Below are positions 7,091 to 11,621 of a stretch of DNA of 11,621 bases, piece after piece. Numbering within the stretch: position 1 is the first letter of the stretch; the number at the start of each line of letters is the position of its first letter. A program made the position numbers and the translations under genes. The notes below the pieces were generated by a model that saw only the letters and a program-made list of their open reading frames with translations, ran no database searches and was not told the origin of the DNA. Source of the stretch: Candidatus Saccharimonadia bacterium (GTDB lineage: Bacteria > Patescibacteriota > Saccharimonadia > Saccharimonadales > UBA4665); assembly GCA_023268595.1 (NCBI GenBank), contig JALQUD010000024.1, forward strand, positions 1-11,621, written 5' to 3'.

Positions 7091-7633
7091 TCAGACCTTG
7101 GCGTCGGTCGACCGGAGAAGCTCGGGTGTCATCTCGCCGTTCTTGATGCCGTTGACGAACGCGTCCCACTCATCGCGGTCGAAGAACAGCTTGGCCTCGG
7201 TGTTGTCGGGACACCCACAGTGGATGCCGAGACCGATCTGGTAGCGTCCGCGCTCCGGCTCCAGTTGGACGAAGACCAGTGTTGTGGCGCGGGCGTCGCT
7301 GACCATCGGCTGGCCGTTGAGCCGGCTGTAGTCGAACCAGCCCGCCATGATGGCCTGTCGGAACAGCTCGTAGGATGCCGTGTCCAGTACCAGGGCACTG
7401 GCCTGGGGGTCTTCGAGCTTGGTGTCGCCGATGGCCATGAAGCCGGCACCGTCGGCGTAGACATCGACGCACTCGCCCTTGGCGCAGAAGCTGCTGGTCG
7501 CCGTCTTCACGACCGTGATGCCGACGCACTCACCCTTCTGACAGAAGCTGCTGGTCGCCATGTCGTACGCGGCGCTGATGCCGACACAGCCACCCGCATG
7601 GCAGAAGCTGCTGGTAACGAATCGCATGGTCAT
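7091..7633 (-). CDS. DUF397-like protein with three tandem Cys-x4-Cys motifs
   Basis: This 180-residue soluble protein has no signal peptide or membrane segment. Its N-terminus repeats a TSSFCxxGxCVx[IV] unit three times (residues 7-19, 27-39, 46-58; spacing 20 then 19). The third unit continues into a full DUF397-like domain (about 45-102: GDTKLEDP at 69-76, LVLDTASYELF at 81-91, AGWFDY). A second DUF397-like C-terminal half ends the protein (LFFDRDEWDAFVNGIKNGEM at 149-168). All eight cysteines are paired: 11/16, 31/36, 50/55 and 139/141, suggesting metal binding or disulfides. DUF397 is mostly known from Actinobacteria, often beside XRE-type regulators; no such partner is seen here and the molecular function is unknown. 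The minus-strand AGAGGTGG (7645-7638) supports the ATG at 7633 over 7627. It has its own extended -10 promoter and a ~75-nt leader. Confidence 0.8.
   Translation of the reverse strand: MTMRFVTSSFCHAGGCVGISAAYDMATSSFCQKGECVGITVVKTATSSFCAKGECVDVYADGAGFMAIGDTKLEDPQASALVLDTASYELFRQAIMAGWFDYSRLNGQPMVSDARATTLVFVQLEPERGRYQIGLGIHCGCPDNTEAKLFFDRDEWDAFVNGIKNGEMTPELLRSTDAKV
7485..7615 (-). repeat. Three tandem coding repeats in the DUF397-like gene
   Basis: CAGAAGCTGCTGGT (plus-strand reading) occurs exactly at 7485-7498, 7542-7555 and 7602-7615, a period of 57 then 60 bp. Each encodes part of the TSSFC unit. Identity at the DNA level, including silent positions, points to fairly recent tandem duplication of one motif. 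Confidence 0.85.
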
Positions 7634-7714
7634 ATGACCACCTCTTTCGTGCTCCGCGTTGGTATACGCGTCTGCGGTCCATCCGCATGGCTTTGGTTAA
7701 CAAAGTTACGCTTT

Positions 7715-7723
7715 ATTATAACA
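7715..7723 (-). promoter_or_regulatory. Extended -10 promoter of the DUF397-like gene
   Basis: The minus strand reads TGT-TATAAT (7723-7715), a perfect extended -10. No convincing -35 is present, as is normal for extended -10 promoters. It lies just downstream of the intrinsic terminator of the preceding minus-strand unit. The predicted start near 7708 gives a ~75-nt leader with a small CTTTG/CAAAG hairpin and the AGAGGTGG ribosome site. Confidence 0.6.
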
Positions 7724-7730
7724 CTTGCAC

Positions 7731-7772
7731 TAATATAAAAGACCGCACACGCGTGAAGCGGTGTGCGGTCTT
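7731..7772 (-). terminator. Intrinsic terminator on the minus strand
   Basis: GACCGCACAC (7741-7750) and GTGTGCGGTC (7761-7770) form a perfect GC-rich 10-bp stem, extended to 12 bp by AA/TT (7739-7740 with 7771-7772), with a 10-nt loop. On the minus strand it is followed by TTTTATATTA; on the plus strand no T-run follows (TTCGTG). It therefore terminates transcripts coming leftwards from about 7770-7970, implying a transcribed unit there. Confidence 0.8.
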
Positions 7773-7972
7773 CGTGACATTTGGCCTACGTATGCGCAGG
7801 ATTGCGTGCAGATGGTTGCTGCGGCGGCTAAGCAGCGTATGCCACGGACGCTGGAGCCTTGCGTAAGTCAGGGCCGTCGGCTTATGCCGCTGATACTCCG
7901 TGTATCTGAACCCTGCGCCCGTTAGATCTAGGACTTCTCAAAATGATTACCTCCTTTCATTAACTGCTGATA
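7735..7972 (-). ncRNA. Putative structured small RNA or attenuator leader upstream of the DUF397-like gene
   Basis: A promoter on the right and an intrinsic terminator on the left bracket about 240 nt with no convincing long gene. The RNA can fold into a three-way junction: CAGGG/CCCTG (7869-7873 with 7911-7915) enclosing GATAC/GTATC (7892-7896 with 7902-7906) and CGGC/GCCG (7878-7881 with 7886-7889). Then come a CAGCGT/ACGCTG stem (7833-7838 with 7848-7853) extended by GGCT/AGCC (7826-7829 with 7855-7858), a CGCA/TGCG hairpin (7795-7806), and the terminator. I see none of the signatures of tmRNA, RNase P RNA, SRP RNA or common riboswitches. A trans-acting RNA, a leader-peptide attenuator or an unknown cis-regulator of the DUF397-like gene are all possible. 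The folding was judged by eye only. Confidence 0.45.
7882..7941 (-). CDS. Possible 19-residue peptide with very strong Shine-Dalgarno
   Basis: The minus strand has AAAGGAGG (7957-7950) exactly 8 nt before a TTG start. The surrounding AAAGGAGGTAATC matches the complement of the usual 16S 3' tail at 12 of 13 positions. The ORF encodes a basic peptide (MRSPRSNGRRVQIHGVSAA) and stops at TAA 7884-7882 inside the loop of a predicted hairpin. No family is recognised. A leader peptide is plausible given the downstream terminator; an overlapping ATG ORF (MKGGNHFEKS) begins at 7960 but lacks a ribosome site. Confidence 0.35.
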   Translation of the reverse strand: MRSPRSNGRRVQIHGVSAA

Positions 7973-7978
7973 AAACTG

Positions 7979-8007
7979 ACTATACAGCTTATGTCGGATG
8001 TTGCCTA
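7979..8007 (-). promoter_or_regulatory. Promoter of the small minus-strand unit, divergent from rmuC
   Basis: The minus strand reads TAGGCA (8007-8002), a 17-nt spacer, then TATAGT (7984-7979), preceded by TG. Matches are 4 of 6 and 5 of 6. The predicted start is near 7972, giving about 15 nt before the Shine-Dalgarno. It lies back to back with the rmuC promoter. Confidence 0.5.
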
Positions 8008-8015
8008 GTATGGTT

Positions 8016-8043
8016 TTTACCACAGCCAACCATAGGTTATACT
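8016..8043 (+). promoter_or_regulatory. Putative leaderless promoter of rmuC
   Basis: TTTACC (8016-8021), a 16-nt spacer and TATACT (8038-8043) precede the ATG at 8052 by 8 nt. No Shine-Dalgarno lies between. Confidence 0.5.
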
Positions 8044-8051
8044 AGTGCTTA

Positions 8052-9137
8052 ATGGAAAGTACGACGGTGGTGTTGGGGTTGGTGGCTATCGCTTTGCTGG
8101 TCACGGTCATAATGCAACGCCGGCCGGCCAAGACCGACGACACGGCTGCCGGTTTGCTCAAGCAGGACATGGAGCGGCTGAGCCAGGAAGTGTCCAGGAT
8201 GCGTGAAGGTATGCACACTACCATCGGCAGCAATAATGCCCAGATGCAACAAGCCTTACAGCGCCAATTCGCCGCCAGCTCCAAACTGATCAGTGATGTG
8301 ACCGAGCGGCTGACCAAACTTGACGACACGAACCGCCGGGTGGTGGACGTGGCGGATGAGCTACGGGTACTGCAGAACGTGCTTCAGAATCCTAAGCAAC
8401 GCGGTGTTCTTGGCGAATACTATCTGGACCAGGTGCTTAAGAATGTCATGCCGCCCGAGCGCTATAAGCTCCAACAGGAACTGGGTAAGACCGAGGACGG
8501 TAGCAAATTGATCGCCGATGCGGTCATCATCCTTGATAAGGGTAAGATGCTGCCGGTAGACAGCAAGTTCAGTCTGGAGAATTACAACCGCCTGGTCGAA
8601 TCCAAGGACAAGCTGGAACGGGAGATGTACGCCCGGGCCTTCAAGGCCGACCTGAAGGGACGCATCGATGAGACCGCCAAGTATATCCAGCCCAAGAAGG
8701 ACACCATGGATTATGCCTTCATGTTCATCCCGAGTGAGGCTATCTACTACGACCTGTTAGTCAACAAGGTGGGTGTTACCAATACCAGCGCCCGCGACCT
8801 GATCGAATACGCCTTCCGTGAGAAGAACGTCATCATCGTCAGCCCGACGACCTTCATGGCTTACCTGCAGACGGTCATGCAGGGCTTGCGTGCCCTACAG
8901 ATAGAGGAGCAGGCCAAGGATATCCAGATCCGTGTCGGTGAGCTGGGCCGGCACATCGCCGCTTATGAGACGTTGATGCAGAAGCTGGGCGGTTCGCTTG
9001 GTACCAGCGTCAATCACTTCAATAACGCCCATAAGGAACTCAAGAAAATCGACAAAGATATCATAAAGATTGCCAAGACCGACCCGGCGGTCGAGCCGGT
9101 GCTGTTGGAGCGGCCACAGAATGACGAAGCAAGTTAA
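8052..9137 (+). CDS. rmuC: DNA recombination protein RmuC homologue
   Basis: This 361-residue protein has a single N-terminal membrane segment (about 5-21), a coiled-coil-like region (about 32-110) and the RmuC core (about 110-330). Conserved core motifs: RGVLGE at 117-122, LIADAVIIL at 153-161, PVDSKFSLENY at 168-178, FMFIPSEAIYYDLL at 223-236, and VIIVSPTTFMAYLQTV at 260-275. Asp156 and the VDSK group (Asp170, Lys172) fit a PD-(D/E)xK nuclease-like fold. RmuC limits recombination at inverted repeats in E. coli; its biochemical activity is not settled. It is shorter than the ~475-residue E. coli protein, as many bacterial members are. Its last 17 nt overlap the GH43 gene, so they are probably one transcription unit. 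Confidence 0.92.
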   Translation: MESTTVVLGLVAIALLVTVIMQRRPAKTDDTAAGLLKQDMERLSQEVSRMREGMHTTIGSNNAQMQQALQRQFAASSKLISDVTERLTKLDDTNRRVVDVADELRVLQNVLQNPKQRGVLGEYYLDQVLKNVMPPERYKLQQELGKTEDGSKLIADAVIILDKGKMLPVDSKFSLENYNRLVESKDKLEREMYARAFKADLKGRIDETAKYIQPKKDTMDYAFMFIPSEAIYYDLLVNKVGVTNTSARDLIEYAFREKNVIIVSPTTFMAYLQTVMQGLRALQIEEQAKDIQIRVGELGRHIAAYETLMQKLGGSLGTSVNHFNNAHKELKKIDKDIIKIAKTDPAVEPVLLERPQNDEAS

Positions 9138-10248
9138 GACCAAACGAACTAGACAAGCGGTCAATTGGAAGCCGATGGCGGCCCGGCTGTCGGTGGTGGC
9201 CGCCCTGGCGCTCTGCGGCTGGGCGCTGATGCAGTTCTCGTCGGCTGCGACCAACCAGACGGCCGCCGAAGCCGAAAGTGGTACCCTGGCCGGTAAAGCC
9301 AAAGCCTGTCAGGCTGCGGATACGTCCGGAGGCTTAGCGGTACGCTTTGGTTATAATGACTGCAACCAGACGTCGCTGACCTATCAGAACCCGATCAAGC
9401 CGAGCACGGCCGACCCGGGAGTCATGAAGTATGGTAACAAATACTATCTGGTGAGTACCGCCGGCGTACCGTCATTCCCGATCTACGAGTCGACCGACCT
9501 GATCAGCTGGGTGCCGACAGGTAAGAGCGTCTTCAACGGTACGCACCCTTGGGGCAAGGACCGTTTCTGGGCACCGGAGATCCATCAGGTCGGCAACCGT
9601 TTCGCGGTGTATTATAGCGCTAGTGACAGCGCCGGTGCGCTGCGCGTGGGTGTGGCGACCGCCGACAGCCCGACCGGCCCGTACACCGACCTGGGCAAGC
9701 CGCTGGTGCAGGAAAGCTTCTGGACGATCGACGTCAACTTCTTCCGCGACGATGACGGCCGACAGTATGTCTACTACAAAGAAGACGGTGGCGATACGCG
9801 TATCTTCGGCCGCGAAGTCGCTCAGGACGGCGTGACCTTCATCGGTAACCGGGTCGAAGTACTACGCAAAGGCTTGGGTTGGGAAGGTACCAAAGGTATC
9901 GAGGGTTCATGGGTGATGAAGAAGGATGGCCAATACTACATGTTCTACAGCGGCAACTTGTACACGGCCGATTCCTATGGCGTGGGCGTGGCGCGGTCAT
10001 CCGGACCGTTGACGCCGTTCAGCAAGAAGGGCAATCCTATCCTGTCATCGGGCAACCGTTGGAAGGGCCCGGGCCACAATTCGGTGGCCACCTTAGGCGC
10101 CAATGATTATCTGGTCTACCATGCGTATGACGGTAAAGCCGGCGTCGGTGGCCGCTTCGGCATGGTCGACAAGATCATCTGGTCCGGCGGCTGGCCGACC
10201 ATCGCCGGTGGCAAGCCTTCCGAGACCGCGCAACCGTACCCTAACTGA
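9121..10248 (+). CDS. Exported glycoside hydrolase family 43 protein with short CBM-like N-terminal module
   Basis: This 375-residue protein starts with a basic stretch (KTKRTRQ) and a hydrophobic segment (about 23-43), a signal peptide or anchor. Residues ~48-81 read AAEAESGTLAG...SGGLAVRFG with Cys63 and Cys81, resembling only the first strands of a CBM6/CBM35-type module. From about 88 a five-bladed beta-propeller of GH43 follows: catalytic base Asp98 in ADPGV, pKa-modulating Asp204 in TIDVNFFRD, and general acid Glu261 in GIEGSW. WAPEIHQVGN (150-159) and the C-terminal GHNSV block also match. GH43 members cleave arabinans, xylan side chains or galactans; linkage specificity is not readable here. 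The ATG at 9121 is preferred over 9070 because it opens the signal sequence and has GGAG 10 nt upstream. Confidence 0.9.
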   Translation: MTKQVKTKRTRQAVNWKPMAARLSVVAALALCGWALMQFSSAATNQTAAEAESGTLAGKAKACQAADTSGGLAVRFGYNDCNQTSLTYQNPIKPSTADPGVMKYGNKYYLVSTAGVPSFPIYESTDLISWVPTGKSVFNGTHPWGKDRFWAPEIHQVGNRFAVYYSASDSAGALRVGVATADSPTGPYTDLGKPLVQESFWTIDVNFFRDDDGRQYVYYKEDGGDTRIFGREVAQDGVTFIGNRVEVLRKGLGWEGTKGIEGSWVMKKDGQYYMFYSGNLYTADSYGVGVARSSGPLTPFSKKGNPILSSGNRWKGPGHNSVATLGANDYLVYHAYDGKAGVGGRFGMVDKIIWSGGWPTIAGGKPSETAQPYPN

Positions 10249-10252
10249 TGGT

Positions 10253-10275
10253 TGTCACTGCACCCTCGTGTGACA
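10253..10275 (+). terminator. Weak hairpin after the GH43 gene
   Basis: TGTCAC (10253-10258) pairs with GTGACA (10270-10275) across an 11-nt loop just after the stop codon. There is no T-run behind it (TCTGGAAAATATAT), so its role as a terminator is uncertain. Confidence 0.25.
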
Positions 10276-10309
10276 GTCTGGAAAATATATCGATTCTGCA
10301 TAAAAAGTA

Positions 10310-10315
10310 TATAAT
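10310..10315 (+). promoter_or_regulatory. Putative -10 of the enolase promoter
   Basis: A perfect TATAAT lies 102 bp before the enolase ATG; the -35 region is weak (ATATCG at 10287-10292). The predicted start near 10322 leaves a ~96-nt leader, unlike the leaderless genes here. The leader holds a minimal ATG-GAA-CGG-TGA ORF at 10354 and no T-tailed hairpin that I can find. Confidence 0.45.
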
Positions 10316-10404
10316 TTCGCGAGTGTTGAAACTGGGCACTACTTAGGTGTTTAATGGAACGGTGATACGTAAGCAGTAATGCCCACGTTACCGATAATGA
10401 CCGT

Positions 10405-10411
10405 AAGGAGG
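10405..10411 (+). promoter_or_regulatory. Strong Shine-Dalgarno of enolase
   Basis: AAGGAGG sits 6 nt before the ATG at 10418. It decides this start over an in-frame ATG at 10379. Confidence 0.85.
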
Positions 10412-10417
10412 CCGCCC

Positions 10418-11621
10418 ATGAACATCACCGCAATCAAAGCCCGCCAGATCCTGGACAGCCGGGGTAACCCGACCGTCGAAGCCGACGTGACGCTGGAAGA
10501 CGGCTCATTCGGCCGAGCGGCCGTACCGAGCGGCGCCAGTACCGGGTCACATGAAGCCATCGAGCTCCGTGATGGTGACCAAGCATATGGCGGCAAATCG
10601 GTCCTGAAAGCGGTGGCGTATGTTAACGGTGAGATCCGCGAGGCACTGGTGGGTAAGGACGCCATGGACCAGCTGGCTGTCGACCAGGCCATGCTCGACC
10701 TGGATGGCACGCCGAACAAGGGCCGGCTGGGTGCCAATGCCATCCTGGCGGTATCGCTGGCAGCGGCCAAAGCGGCTGCCGCCTCCGAGGGACTGCCATT
10801 ATACCGGTACGTCGCCAAGCTGGCTGGCAACGACAAACTGAGCCTGCCATTGCCGATGATGAACATCATCAATGGCGGCAAGCACGCCGCCAATAGCACC
10901 GACATCCAGGAATTCATGGTCATGCCGGTCGGTGCCCGTAGCTTTAGCCACTGTTTGCAAGTAGGCGCTGAAATCTTCCATGCGCTCGGTAAGGTGCTGA
11001 AGGAAGCCGGCTATGGTACGACGGTCGGTGACGAGGGCGGATATGCGCCGGCAGTGCGCAACGGCAATGCCGAAGCCCTGGAACTGATCCAGCAGGCCGT
11101 CGAAAAAGCCGGTTACACGCTGGGCGATGATGTGGTCCTGGCGCTCGACGTGGCCAGCACTGAGTTGATGCAGGACGGCGCATACGTGCTGGGCACGGAA
11201 AGCAAAACGCTGACCAGCGAAGCCATGATCAGTTTCTATGAGGGCTTGGCTGCCAAGTTCCCGATCCGCTCCATCGAAGACGGCTTGGGTGAGGACGACT
11301 GGGAGGGCTGGCAATCGATGAACGAACGGCTTGGCGCCAAGTTGCAGCTGGTCGGTGATGACCTACTGGTGACTAACACCGAATTCCTGGAACGGGGTAT
11401 CAACGAGAAAGCGGCCAACTCCATCCTGATCAAGGTCAACCAGATCGGATCATTGTCGGAAACCATCGCTGCCGTGCGCATGGCCCACGACGCCGGTTGG
11501 ACTGCCGTGATGTCACACCGTTCAGGAGAGACCGAGGACGTGACCATCGCCCACCTGGCCGTCGGACTGAACACCGGCCAGATCAAGACCGGCAGCCTGA
11601 GCCGCACCGACCGGGTGGCCA
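10418..11621 (+). CDS. eno: Enolase (phosphopyruvate hydratase), 3' end cut off by window
   Basis: The 401 residues present cover nearly all of a typical ~420-430-residue enolase, which interconverts 2-phosphoglycerate and phosphoenolpyruvate in glycolysis. The N-terminal signature ARQILDSRGNPT is at 8-19 and the mobile loop SGASTGSHEA at 38-47. Active-site residues are in place: Glu206 in GDEGGYAP (general acid), Lys339 in ILIKVNQIGS (general base), and metal ligands Asp244, Glu287 and Asp314. SHRSGETED follows. Near the end the usual KTGAP block reads KTGSLSRTDR, a mild variant. The start at 10418 is supported by the Shine-Dalgarno and the family N-terminus. It is a cytosolic housekeeping enzyme with its own promoter. 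Confidence 0.97.
   Translation, partial: MNITAIKARQILDSRGNPTVEADVTLEDGSFGRAAVPSGASTGSHEAIELRDGDQAYGGKSVLKAVAYVNGEIREALVGKDAMDQLAVDQAMLDLDGTPNKGRLGANAILAVSLAAAKAAAASEGLPLYRYVAKLAGNDKLSLPLPMMNIINGGKHAANSTDIQEFMVMPVGARSFSHCLQVGAEIFHALGKVLKEAGYGTTVGDEGGYAPAVRNGNAEALELIQQAVEKAGYTLGDDVVLALDVASTELMQDGAYVLGTESKTLTSEAMISFYEGLAAKFPIRSIEDGLGEDDWEGWQSMNERLGAKLQLVGDDLLVTNTEFLERGINEKAANSILIKVNQIGSLSETIAAVRMAHDAGWTAVMSHRSGETEDVTIAHLAVGLNTGQIKTGSLSRTDRVA

Noticed and set aside
7073..7738. 221-codon open frame on the plus strand antisense to the DUF397-like gene
   Set aside because: It mirrors a gene with clear domain matches, a ribosome site and a promoter on the other strand, and its own translation is low-complexity (A, V, G, D rich) without a recognisable fold or start signal.
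7735..7938. Long minus-strand open frame (EVLDLTGAGFRY...) through the structured-RNA region
   Set aside because: It has no ATG, GTG or TTG near its 5' end, a TGA stands just before it, it runs through the terminator hairpin, and its sequence is arginine/histidine-rich without family resemblance.
7946..7960. Resemblance of GATTACCTCCTTTCA on the plus strand to the 3' end of 16S rRNA
   Set aside because: Upstream sequence is not 16S-like; the match is explained as the complement of a Shine-Dalgarno on the minus strand.
9070..9120. Upstream ATG extending the GH43 protein by 17 residues
   Set aside because: The signal sequence is correctly arranged only from 9121, and the extension lies wholly within the rmuC coding sequence.
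10379..10417. In-frame upstream ATG of enolase
   Set aside because: AAGGAGG at 10405-10411 and the conserved enolase N-terminus point to 10418.
10351..10923. 190-codon open frame antisense to enolase
   Set aside because: The enolase frame is fully conserved; the antisense frame is a by-product of codon bias.

Overview
The window looks like a chromosomal segment of a Patescibacteria (CPR) bacterium, most likely Candidatus Saccharibacteria. This is an inference from four things: the gene set (RarA-type AAA+ ATPase, poxvirus-like topoisomerase IB, DUF475/TerC membrane protein, RmuC, enolase); a secreted protein carrying a short 'AEAESGTLAG...SGG.AV.FG' module, which I associate with this phylum; standard use of TGA as stop; and compact, mostly single-gene transcription units. 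No marker gene such as 16S rRNA is present to prove it.

Layout, left to right: a 3'-truncated secreted SGNH hydrolase (-, 1-1197); rarA (-, 1272-2456); divergent from it a DUF475 membrane protein (+, 2583-3635), an alpha/beta hydrolase (+, 3654-4508) and an overlapping 3-methyladenine DNA glycosylase (+, 4501-5091). A CGAC/TGAC microsatellite lies at the convergent junction with topoisomerase IB (-, 5140-6117). Divergent from that is a ZIP-family metal transporter (+, 6240-6974), followed by a 12-bp-arm inverted repeat. Next come a cysteine-rich DUF397-like protein (-, 7091-7633) and a 418-bp region holding a second minus-strand transcription unit: promoter, near-perfect Shine-Dalgarno, 19-codon ORF, foldable RNA and intrinsic terminator. 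Then rmuC (+, 8052-9137), overlapped by a membrane-anchored or secreted GH43 glycosidase (+, 9121-10248), and enolase (+, from 10418, truncated by the window end).

Two themes stand out. First, seven genes have a sigma70-like -10 hexamer only 6-9 nt before the start codon, with spacing that would put the transcript start at or next to the ATG. Leaderless mRNA therefore seems to be the default here. The DUF397-like gene, the small minus-strand unit and enolase instead have clear Shine-Dalgarno sequences and real 5' leaders. Second, the 6998-8007 region is the least ordinary part. It has a DUF397-like protein (a family best known from Actinobacteria, the host phylum of cultivated Saccharibacteria) with three tandem copies of its Cys-x4-Cys N-terminal motif, preceded by a terminated, structured minus-strand transcript that resembles either a small RNA or an attenuator. 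Two exported hydrolases (GH43 and SGNH) could act on host or environmental polysaccharides. The rest are DNA maintenance, metal/ion handling and glycolysis genes.
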